Shown piece after piece: positions 23,466-32,942 of a DNA stretch of 64,000 nucleotides. Below the pieces are notes generated by a model. It saw only the letters and a program-made list of their open reading frames with translations. It was not told the origin of the DNA and did no database searches. Each line of letters starts with the position of its first letter. The first letter of the stretch is position 1. The position numbers were made by a program, and so were the translations under genes. Source of the stretch: Plantago major (lineage: Eukaryota > Streptophyta > Magnoliopsida > Lamiales > Plantaginaceae); NCBI GenBank assembly GCA_026545765.1, contig CM048839.1:6435835-6499834 (forward strand), in the 5' to 3' direction.

Positions 23466-24045
23466 TGCTTGCTCTTGTTAGAGTTGGTATGAGAGCGAGT
23501 TTTGTGTATAAAGCGGTTTGTTAATCATTACATGTATTCTTTAGTTTTTTTCGATATAAACAAGGTTTTTGTAATGATAAGAAGTTTCAATGAAGAATTT
23601 TAAAGCTCATTTTCTCTTGGAGTAATCTTTTGCCTTTTGTTATATGTTAATTGGTAGCATGGATTAAAATCTCGGTTTCAATTTTCATCTCGGTCTTTCA
23701 ATATAATGAGACGTCTCGAGACATCTCGAAAAAGTTTTGGACTCATCTTGAAAAGACTGGAAAATACAATAAAATGCATCAAACATATAATATTTCTACC
23801 GTGTTATCATATCCTATGTTTTACTTTCTTTGTTGTGTTTCAATGGCATGCACATGACTATTGTTAGTAACTACAGGTTTTCTACCGTCAATCAAGTTGT
23901 TGCCCTGACTATTGTCAGTTGATGTGTCGATACGTGAAACGTGTACATTGATGCAAGTGTAAGAAGAAACAGATGGCTACACGAAGCATTTACAGGTGGT
24001 TTTCTTTAGACTTGACCTGTGTAAAGCAATACAAGTTTAGTGTTG
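23466..24045. other. gene-free spacer
   Basis: Probable 3' flank of the small frame, then anonymous sequence up to the Tourist-like element. Nothing further is recognised. Confidence 0.5.
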
Positions 24046-24048
24046 TAA

Positions 24049-25126
24049 GGCTCTGTTATCTTCAACTGCAATTTTCTGAACTGAACTGAACTGAATGGAA
24101 CTGAACTGAACTGAAGAAATTATTTTGTAATAATAATAACAATTATATGATGGTATATATAATCACAATTAAAAAAAAATATTATTTTTGTCATCTTTCT
24201 CACACTCTTCCTACTATTTTTCTGTCACTTTACCTTTTTTATTTATTATTGTATAACAAACTTTAAAACCAACCGCGTGGAAAACAATATGAGAATGATA
24301 ACTCGATTAAAACCGAATTTTAATCGTCGTACAAACTGTTTTTATCTATTTTTTTTTTTTTGAATCGGTGAAATTTATTACAACTTGAAAACGTTTACAA
24401 GAGCATGGACAATGTTCGACAAAAAAATAATTAAAAACTTAACCAAAATCACTAGTCCATAAACCATGCACAAGCTCGTGCCAACAACTTTACATCAACA
24501 CTCTTTCTTGTCCAGAACCTCCAGCCTTGTTCCATTTTCCAAACTGCTTCTTCAACTTTCATGTCCCAATACTCATATTTCAACTTTTATGAAAAGAAAT
24601 TAAGTATATTTGATTAACGTAACTTTGTTTTATACTTTTTTTTTTGTAATTTGCAAGTAATTTACGATTTAAGTTCGGGAAAAAAAATTTCCTTAGAAAG
24701 TTAATAATCGACCGGAAGTATATTTGATTAAAAATCGATGTTTAGTGGTTTAATTTTACCTCCAAAATATCAGAATTTTACCTCCAAAATCCCAAACCCT
24801 AAGGAAACCAAAAGTCAGAATTTTACCTCCAAAACCTCAAACTCTAAGAAATTGTGTATGTATATGTATACACACTTCATCCCGACTCCCGAGTTAGCTT
24901 CCACCGCCAGTCTCAATTGATAGCTTTTTCTTCAGGCTTTTTTAAGGTTTGTTCTTCGTTACACATTACTTTTGGACAATTTATTATTCATTATTCTCCA
25001 TGCTAGCACGTTTATGCAGCGCTGCCTGTTACTGAACAACAACAACAACAACAACAATAATATGAATTTAATGAACTGAACTAAACTGAACTGAATGAGT
25101 TTTCAGTTGAATATAACAACATAGCC
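24049..25126. mobile_element. composite Tourist-like element of the GGCTCTGTT family
   Basis: The left end GGCTCTGTTATCTTCAACTG with (GAACT)n and the right end (GAACT)n with CAGTTGAATATAACAACATA are inverted. They are flanked by TAA at 24046-24048 and 25127-25129. At 1,078 bp it is much longer than its 113-162-bp sisters. The interior includes a piece of the TTAATCG MITE family (24290-24342, inverted relative to 4494) and a possible LINE 3' end. A (CAA)n tract lies at 25037-25060. It is probably a MITE opened by later insertions. Confidence 0.6.
24355..24600 (-). mobile_element. LINE 3'-end fragment candidate
   Basis: A T-run at about 24350-24361 reads as a poly(A) tail on the minus strand. 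The preceding minus-strand sequence keeps a short frame with EAVWKMEQGWRFWTRKS and ends at a stop. The layout copies the 3' end of the LINE at 13908. The match to a specific domain is weak. Confidence 0.3.
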
Positions 25127-25129
25127 TAA

Positions 25130-26177
25130 ATCAAGAGGAGACTCAAATAGCAAATCAAATTGAAATTGTCAAGCGAACCCAAGTAAGCATTTTCCTTGGG
25201 CGTCTCATCCCCTAGCCTTAACCATTCCCAAGTGAACCCATTTCAAACAATATCGGTTGACGAAAAGAGTACAAAGCTAATCTATAGCTCAGCCAAGTTC
25301 ACAATCAAACTCCACAAATTACAACGTATTTCAACCAGAATTACACTAAAGCTCCAGAAACTGGCGAAGGCAAAACAACAGGAATTTAAGCCACCAATTA
25401 TACCTTCTTCGTGTTGTCAGAGACACAAAATGTTACTAGAGTATTTAACTTCAAGGTTGTGGTGCAATTCTCTCTAACGAATCTGAAGAACCACTGAATT
25501 CTCAAATTGATCTTTCCCATATTTCATGAAATTTGTTTCCTAATTCCCTTTGAGAAATTAGAAGACGGAACGAGACTGAGAATAAGGGAGGATATCGGCT
25601 GTTTCGATCGAAAAACATCGAAACTACCGATAAACCACCGGATTTAAGTCTAATCGAGATGTTCAAGCGTCTCAGTGCCGGTGGATAGAAATTCCGAAAA
25701 TTTTCGTAGGTATCGTAAGAAACGGTACGATATTTTAATCCATGATTGGTAGTTTTGAAGTATGTTTGTGTATGGAAAGATTGTTCCTCCTAGCTTCCTA
25801 TATTGCTTCATCATGAACATGAAAATGGAATATAAATGACCGTAGTCGTGGCTCTCGTACCTGATGATGAGAAAGATTGAAGAATTGATCCGACCCCAGA
25901 AGGTAGATGTTAAGGTTGAAGAGGCCAAGTCTCATAAACACTGCACGAATACACTAGGGTATATATATAACTCATATTACGGTATGGGATACAGTCCTAT
26001 ACCTCGAAATTACAAGTTTACAACAAATATTCAGCAATTCAACAACATAATTCTCATAGTACATTGATTGAGCATTCTTTCTAGGCAGAAACCATCATCT
26101 GTAAACTACATGGACTCACTGACTCACAGATAACAAGATAGGAAGTCAGGTTCATGTAGATGCATGATGATCCAAAT
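25130..26177. other. gene-free stretch downstream of dioxygenase gene 1
   Basis: The right end should hold the 3' untranslated region of the minus-strand dioxygenase. The rest has no recognised gene or repeat. Confidence 0.5.
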
Positions 26178-27513
26178 TCATATCTTGAAATGATGCACTT
26201 GAATGTTCTCTGAAGTGAGCTTCTTGAAATTACTGAGTTTTCGAGTCGCGTAGAACTTTCCCCAGCAATATCCTTTGTATTTGGCAAGACTTTCCTTATT
26301 TACCATCTCTTCCAGAGGTTCAATCCATATGTCATGTGAAGGATTGATGAAGAACGGAATCGAAAACCTCTCCTTCGCAGAATTCACTGTCACTCTGTGC
26401 TCAACACTTTCATACTTATCATTGCTCCAAACCTGTTCTTCAACATGTAACTTAACTGGATCAGAATTTTTTTTCATAAGGAGTCTAAAAGAGAAAAAAA
26501 ATGAAAGAAAGTAAGAGAATATGTACCTGGATCAGGTCACCAACATTGATTATGTAAGCATCAGGAACAGGTTTGACAAAGATCCACTCTCCATCCGGTT
26601 TCCTCTTCACTTCTAGTCCACCGACGTCGTCTTGATCCAGGACTGTCATTGCGCCGGCATCCTTGTGTCTACCGAGTCCAAGGGCTAATTCAGGAGCAGG
26701 ACAAATCGGATAGTAATTGAGCCGCATAAAGCTCGTTGGGCTCTTAAAGAAGCCACTTAACCGGTCTTTGGATAGACCTAAGCTCAAAGATATGAGTCCC
26801 AGTAACTTGTGAGTTAGTTTTTGCATTTCTTTCGAGTACTCTTCGCACGCTTCTCTGTTAACAGGCTATCATGTGAGCTATATACAAATAACTGATAATA
26901 TAAGAGGATGCTTCTGGCTTCTGCTTGGCACGCAAAACCAGAAGCCATATTCGCAAACACAGTAAAATCGAACAGAAGTCGGTAAAAAGTGAAAATTAAC
27001 ACCCCAAAGATCTGTTAATTGATCACAACACATCATTCAGACTTACCTTAGCTTTGGAGGATAGTCAGGCCACTGATTAGTTAACTCCAACAACTCTTTA
27101 TCCTCAGGCTCATCTGAGGCATACACAACAGTCGGGTTCTCGATAGTGCAATCGAACACCTCTTTCCAGTCCCTCACACTCTTCGTTATCTCCATATCGG
27201 AGTATCCGAAAATGTTCACCTCACTCCTGCTTACTTCCTTCTTCTCGTCTTTTGACAGGGCAAAGAACTTCCTCGACTCTGACTCGATCCTTTCACGAAT
27301 TTCTGACGGAACACCGTGATTCATCACCTGGAAAAATCCCCATTTCTCACAAGCATCACCTATTTTGGCTACTAGGCTTTCCAGGGCATCAGGATCAGGT
27401 TCCAGGACGTTCAATGGGGAGAGGTCGATTAATGGGATTCCTTCAGCTTCGACTGCTTCAAGTTTAGGCCGATGTTCAACGGCCTGAATGAAACCAGGAT
27501 CAAGTTCTCCCAT
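26178..27513 (-). CDS. 2-oxoglutarate/Fe(II)-dependent dioxygenase, copy 1
   Basis: Exons 27513-27047, 26854-26527 and 26432-26178 (467, 328 and 255 nt) give 349 residues, the usual length for plant dioxygenases of the DOXC class. The N-terminal non-haem dioxygenase domain has WGFFQVMNHGVP and VRDWKEVFDC. The catalytic jelly-roll has iron ligands H219, D221 (GRHKDAG) and H277 (VEHRV), and the oxoglutarate-binding R287-x-S289 (RFSIP). All splice sites are GT-AG. The enzyme should be a soluble oxidase using 2-oxoglutarate and O2; its substrate is unknown. It belongs, from memory, to the At3g19000/At3g19010 group. One catalytic-loop residue differs from copy 2 (LDQDD rather than LAQDE). It forms a tandem group with 28858-30333 and 31380-32077. 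Confidence 0.9.
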
Positions 27514-27557
27514 GGCTGTATAAATTCTTTGTTTGCTGCCTGACAGTCTGATAGTCT

Positions 27558-27565
27558 CTTATATA
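27558..27565 (-). promoter_or_regulatory. TATA box of dioxygenase copy 1
   Basis: TATATAAG on the minus strand lies about 45 bp upstream of the ATG at 27513, implying a very short leader. No comparable box was found before copy 2. Confidence 0.5.
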
Positions 27566-27794
27566 CACACTCTTGTAGTGATCAATTGGTAATGAGAGAC
27601 TAAACCAATCAATCAGAAAGTGATTAGCAGTCCTTGTTTTGTTGGTGAATTCTGCTTCTAGAAACTAACAAGAGTGAGCATTTGAATCATTGATGGGATA
27701 AGTTACTACCAACTACTCTCTCTACCAATCAACTAATTTCTTCTTGTTTGTTACTTCCTCCACTTTTCCCAACAAATAGTGATTTGAACAACTC

Positions 27795-28262
27795 GAGCAA
27801 TGAGATAGATTGCTCGAGTTCGACCGGAGTTATTATTGAGCGCGAGTTCGACTTGACTAAAGCAAGCTATTTTTCGAGCTCAAGCCAAGATAAGTAGGCT
27901 CGAGCCCAGCTCATTTTATTCAAGCTTTAGGCTCTGTTCTCTTCAACTAAAAACTCATTCAGTTCAGTTCAGTTCTGCTTAGTTATATTTTATACTACAA
28001 TTCAGTTCAGTTCAGAAAATTACAGTTGAAGAGAACAAAGCCTTAGTTGAGCTCGAACTTGTCACAAAAATACAATACAAATATGAAAAAAATATATATA
28101 CATTCAACCGAGCCTAGTTGAGTATCAACGAGTTAAGTCGAGTAGGGCTCGATAACAAAACGAGCACGTAGTTAGACTCGAGCTTAGGTCGAACACCATA
28201 TCGAACGAACCGAACTCGAACCATAACGAGCCAAGCCCTCAATAAGGCTCGAATCCTGTAAC
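27795..28262. repeat. diverged GCTCG-rich repeat
   Basis: Repeated CTCGAG, GAGCTCGA and AACGAGC motifs across the region resemble the element at 18219-18723, but ends and a target duplication are not clear. A Tourist-like MITE is inserted at 27930-28042. Confidence 0.5.
27930..28042. mobile_element. Tourist-like MITE, GGCTCTGTT family, 113 bp
   Basis: The ends GGCTCTGTTCTCTTCAACT and AGTTGAAGAGAACAAAGCC are inverted with a single mismatch and are flanked by TTA (27927-27929 and 28043-28045). Inside are AGTTC pentamers on both sides of a TATTTTATACTAC core. This is the cleanest copy of the family in the window and sits inside an older GCTCG-rich repeat. Confidence 0.85.
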
Positions 28263-28857
28263 ATCTCTCCCAACAGTTTAAGACTCACAAGAAAGTTCAT
28301 CAAAAGGCTTTGGTGACAGAAATTTGACCAATGGATTCTCAATCATATCAAGAAGTCATCTCAAATCTTGGACTGTATTTTTCTTCATTCATCCGTGTTT
28401 GAGACTGTTATTTTAATCTTGTACTCAAATGACTAGGCCTTTTTATGACTAATCAATCACCTGATGACACGCTATCCAAAATCTCATTTTCATATCTTCT
28501 TCCCAACCACCATATCTCTAGAATGAGTTTAACCAAGGATCTGAATAAAGTTTGGTCTAAAACTAGCAAGAGATGTCACCTCAACTGATATACGAGGATC
28601 ATGTACATCAGTCGGTCCTTCAAAGGTCTCTCAATTGGCTGTTTCAGTTAATCTTGGAATCTATTGTAGGAAACCCAAAAGATAAAAATTTTACAAAATG
28701 TCCTCTAAAAGATTGAAGAACAGAGAATTTTTTTTAACATGCCTCTTTTACTGCTCTGCAAGCAACAATACTCTCATTACAAAGAACTTATTTATTTACA
28801 TCACACTGCTTGTATAGAACAGTACAATCTACCACTTGGTGATCGCGACCTGGCTGG

Positions 28858-30333
28858 CTAGTTCTTGAAATGATATATCTGAACATTTTCAACAGCAAGC
28901 TTCTTGAAGTTACTGAGCTTTCGCGCAGCGAAAAACTTTCCCCAGTTATAAGGTTTGTACTTGGCAGGATTCTGCTCGTTCACAAGCTCCTCCAGGGGCT
29001 CCACCATAGTGTAATGCGCAGGATTCAGGAAGAATGGAATCGAAAACCTTTCCTTCTCCGAGTTAACTTTCACTCTGTGTTCCACGCTCTCGTACTTGTC
29101 ATTACTCCATACCTGTACACACAAATTCAAACAAAGATCATCTTTAGAAATGGTTTCCCTGCGGATCCTGCATTTTTGTTCCTTTTTTTTTTTTTTTGTT
29201 GAAACGGCAAAGGTGACTCGAACCCCGATCTATTGGTCGGAGGAGAAGCGTCTTACCAACTGAGCCGCGCTTCGTTATAAATAGCCTATCGATGCACGTC
29301 AACCCTATTGCTAAAAAATAGTGAAAATCCTGGCTAGCCAGAATTTCCAGTTGTAGTCGAAGTTATTGACAGATGGGGTAAACAAACAATCGCATTGCTT
29401 TCTATGAATCGTTTTCTCCAGTACCTGAATAATGTCACCAACATTGATGATATAAGCATCAGGATTAGGTGCGACAAGAATCCACTCGCCATCAGTTTTC
29501 CTCTTTACCTGAAGCCCTCCAACTTCATCTTGAGCAAGAATTGTCAGGGCACCGGCATCCTTGTGTCGGCCTACGCCAAGAGCTAGATCCGGAACCGGGC
29601 ATGGAGGATAGTGATTGAGCCGGATAAAGCTGAGCTGATCATCAAAAAAGCCCCTGAATCGGTCTTTAGGCAGGTTTAAGCTCAGTGCTATAAGTTCCAG
29701 CAGTTTGTAAGACAATTTTTCGACTTCTGCTGCATATTCGATACACGCCTCCCTACGATAACATGCCTTTTTTCGTTAGAAAACCAATTCTCAGAGTCTT
29801 TAAATTCCACAAGACAACCAGATCATGAGCAAAATTGATAAGGAGAAGAACGTTTAACCGAACTACCTCAATTCAGGTGGATTATCAGGCCAAGTACTAG
29901 TCAATTTTTTCAGCTCTGTATCATCAGGCTCACCCGAAAATGGCATATAAGTCGGATCAAGCACCGTAAAATCGAACACTTCTTTCCAATCCCTCACATT
30001 CTTCGTATGTTCCGTGTCGTAGTACCCATACGGATTCACCTCATCTCTACTAACCTTCTTCTTCTCCTCCTTAGGTAGCCAGAAAAACTTCCTAGAAGCC
30101 GAACGAATTTTCTCCAAGGCCTGTAACGGAACCCCGTGATTGATCACCTGGAAAAATCCCCATTTCTCACATGCTTCGCCTATTTTGGAAACTAGGCGTT
30201 CCAGGGCGTCAGGGTCGAAATCAGGGGAGCTCAATGGGGAGAGGTCGATGAGCGGAATGCCATCGGCTTGGATCAGTTCGGATTTGGGGCGGTGTTCCAG
30301 GGCCTGGATGAAAGCAGGATCAACTTCTCCCAT
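28858..30333 (-). CDS. 2-oxoglutarate/Fe(II)-dependent dioxygenase, copy 2
   Basis: Exons 30333-29867, 29752-29425 and 29112-28858 are exactly as long as in copy 1 (467, 328 and 255 nt) and also give 349 residues. WGFFQVINHGVP and VRDWKEVFDF mark the N-terminal domain. Iron ligands are H219, D221 and H277, and R287-x-S289 should bind 2-oxoglutarate. The ending VENVQIYHFK is shared with copy 1. Splice sites are GT-AG. Intron 2 (312 bp) is longer than that of copy 1 (94 bp) because a SINE sits in it. All catalytic residues are kept, so it should be active. The substrate cannot be told from sequence. Confidence 0.92.
29183..29279 (-). mobile_element. tRNA-derived SINE in intron 2 of dioxygenase copy 2
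   Basis: On the minus strand CGGCTCAGTTGG (29267-29256) is a near-consensus A box and GGTTCGAGTCA (29224-29214) a near-consensus B box, as in a tRNA gene. A 15-base poly(A) tail follows (T-run 29183-29197). The body cannot fold as a full tRNA cloverleaf. It lies in the same orientation as the host gene. No clear target duplication was found. Confidence 0.75.
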
Positions 30334-31379
30334 GTTCGATTGAATGGTTTAATGTTTTTGGAGTAAAAATGGTGAGCTGATGGACTGGTTTAGTACTAGT
30401 CTGGAAATGAATTTGGACATGAGTGGGTTCACTGAACCTGGACATGATGGACAATTGATGTCATTGATGAATGGCCAATTGAAGTCATTGATGAACGTGA
30501 ACGTTCACGGTTCACCTTCCTCTCTGATGTACAATCTTGTCCTGACGCTAATAAGCCTAAGAATAGTTAGTACCGTAAAGTTTGGACGTTTTCGTGAAGT
30601 GCCTTCGGGTTTTCAAATTTCAACCGAGTGTGAAGTGCTCCCTAAGACGCGCTGCAATGCAGCTCGTCAATCCACCTCGACGCGCCCTTGGCGCGTCACT
30701 TTCGCTGCAACCTGATTCATTCTATTTTATTTTTTATTTTTTTTTGTTTTGTTCAATTTTAAACGCGAATAACTCGAAAAATAAAAATGTAAAAAATAAA
30801 TAAAAATCACAAACAGTTTTGACTTTTCGAGATCTACAAATAAAGACCACTCTTGACTATGTTTTGATCATCCCATCTTGAACTAATTTTTCTATCTTAA
30901 TTAAACTTAAAATTGTAAAATGAATTTTAAAAATGCAATTTTATTAATTTCGATTTCTAAACACTCTTATAATATGTTAAATATATTTTTTAAAAAAATA
31001 AAAAAAATAAAAAAAATTCGAATTTCATGACGGCACGATGACGCGTCACCAATGCAGTAAAATCTCGTCACGGATCCCGTCACCAGCCGGTGATGCGTCA
31101 CGGAGCCGTCACCAATGCGAGTAGTCTAAAGTTTTGGTATGTGCGATTTGAGGTTCGAAGTTCAGAATTTAGTCTTGTTTAAAAGGTACAAATGTAAATT
31201 GCACCGAATTTGAAATACCAGGGGATAAATCGCACCGATTTTGAAACTTGAGGGAAAATCTCGTATTTTGGTACATTACGCATATAGCAGAGTTTATTGC
31301 TAATAATAACACATTACATTATTTGATATCTGAACATTGCTAAATCTTGTGAACATGTAAATACTTGACAAAGATGAAA
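30334..31379. other. spacer between dioxygenase copies 2 and 3
   Basis: Positions 30455-30500 hold a short tandem of CAATTGATGTCATTGATGAA-like units. Positions 31028-31115 have several CGTCACC and GCGTCACGG motifs in direct and inverted order, possibly a decayed transposon end. No gene is seen. Confidence 0.45.
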
Positions 31380-32077
31380 TTCCATTCAGATCCTGAATTG
31401 TGATATTTGGATGTTATCAACTGCAAGCTTCTTGAAGTTACCGCGATTTCGTGTGACTAGAAACTTTCACCAGTTATAACCCTTGTACTTGGCCGGATTC
31501 TCCACGTTGATCAGCTCTTCCAGAGGTTCAACCCATGTGTTATGTGCAGGGTTGAAAAAATAAGGGATCGAAAGCCTTTCCTTCTCCGAATTCACCATCG
31601 CCCGATGTTCTATGCTCTCGTACTTCTCATTACTCCAAACCTGTCACAGCCGACGTCTAATGATCAAATCATATTATGTAACAAAATCCATTATTCATCA
31701 CTCAGAATCATATGAAATGTGGAATGGTCAGGAACATGAATTCCATTGCCTGGAGCATGTCACCAATGTTGATAATATAAGCATTGGGAGTAGGCTTGAC
31801 GAAGATCCACTGTCCGTCTCGTTCCCTCTTCACTTCTAGTCCACCAACATCATCTTGAGCAAGAATAGTCAAGACACCAGCATCCTTGTGTCTACCAACC
31901 CCAAGAGTCAGATGCAGAACAGGACAGGTCGAATAGCGGTTGAGCCTGACCCTGCATGTTTGGTACTTGAAATTGTCACTTAACCGGTCTTTAGGTAAGC
32001 CCAAGCTCAAGCTTATGGGTTCCAGTAACTTGAAAGCTAGCTTCTCCGTTTCTGCAGCATACCTCACACCTGACTCC
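31380..32077 (-). pseudogene. 2-oxoglutarate-dependent dioxygenase, copy 3, broken
   Basis: Only the second exon (32077-31750, again 328 nt) and the third exon (about 31643-31380) remain. No first exon is found in the 865 bp upstream. Exon 2 keeps GRHKDAG with two iron ligands, and exon 3 keeps EHR and the R-x-S pair. Exon 2 is followed by GC instead of GT at the donor (31748-31749). Exon 3 has an in-frame TGA at 31467-31469 where copies 1 and 2 read glycine in NWGKF or CWGKF. It is a truncated tandem duplicate that cannot yield a full enzyme. Confidence 0.85.
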
Positions 32078-32942
32078 CTGAGTGTTTGACAATGATCATA
32101 ACAAACTGGTTATAACTTTCCTGAAGCAAAATCACTGAAAAATCCATTAGAAAATCGGAACACGTTCACACTTTTTTTAGCCACTATGCAAATACTCACC
32201 GGATTCACTTAAAAGTTTTTGCTGCTTCTGCTTCATCCGATCACTTCAAAATATATGGAATTTTTACAAACAGGCACCAAGGGCTAAGAGACTTCGTTTT
32301 TGCAATTTTCAAAGTAAATTGATCACAAAAGGTAATGGGCCAAGATCAGACCTTTCTCTTTGGAAGGTAATGGGCCAAGATCTCTTCACCCTGCAGTAAC
32401 CTAGATCACATAAAGCGAAAGCATAAACTCAAGAAAAATGCAAAAGTTTAACTTTTTTTGGAAGCGTGAGTGCCTTGAGGCAATCTAGTTAGCGACTGTC
32501 CTGAGATGACAATCTGACAGACAGTAGAGAACAAAGGAATGGAAAAAATATTATCATTTTAATTCTCCTCATTAGTAAAAACATCTTTTATTTTAAGTGT
32601 GTCCAAATTTTAATGTGATAATGACAAAAATGATTAAGGATTCAAGATAGACTATAATCCTAGCATTGTGATTATCATGTTTTTCATTAATGTATTGTTC
32701 TTTTGTGTACTCTACCTAGTTCTGTGATTGATTACTGAAGACACATTAATTTGTGATTAATTTTCATAAAATAAGAAATCACAACATAACAAGCAAAAAA
32801 TTTAGCAAGAATGTAAAGTATGAATTAGCTAAACTGTGCATTTATTGGAAAAATCAGCTTGAATAGTTTGCATTACATTGTCTCTTTTTGTTACTAATAC
32901 TAATGGGGGAATAATACAACAGATTTGATAAGATTACACTCC
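32078..32942. other. spacer between dioxygenase pseudogene and LRR-extensin gene
   Basis: No trace of the missing dioxygenase exon 1 is seen. The right end should be the 3' untranslated region of the LRR-extensin gene. A short duplicated phrase (GGTAATGGGCCAAGATC) occurs at about 32331 and 32367. Confidence 0.5.

Larger units (their letters stand above)
27566..28857. other. spacer between dioxygenase copies 1 and 2
   Basis: Holds the promoter region of copy 1, the GCTCG-rich repeat (27795-28262) with a nested MITE, and the probable 3' untranslated region of copy 2. No other gene is seen. Confidence 0.5.

Noticed and set aside
29214-29267. Functional tRNA gene
   Set aside because: A and B boxes are present, but the acceptor and anticodon arms do not pair and a poly(A) tail follows, so it is a SINE.
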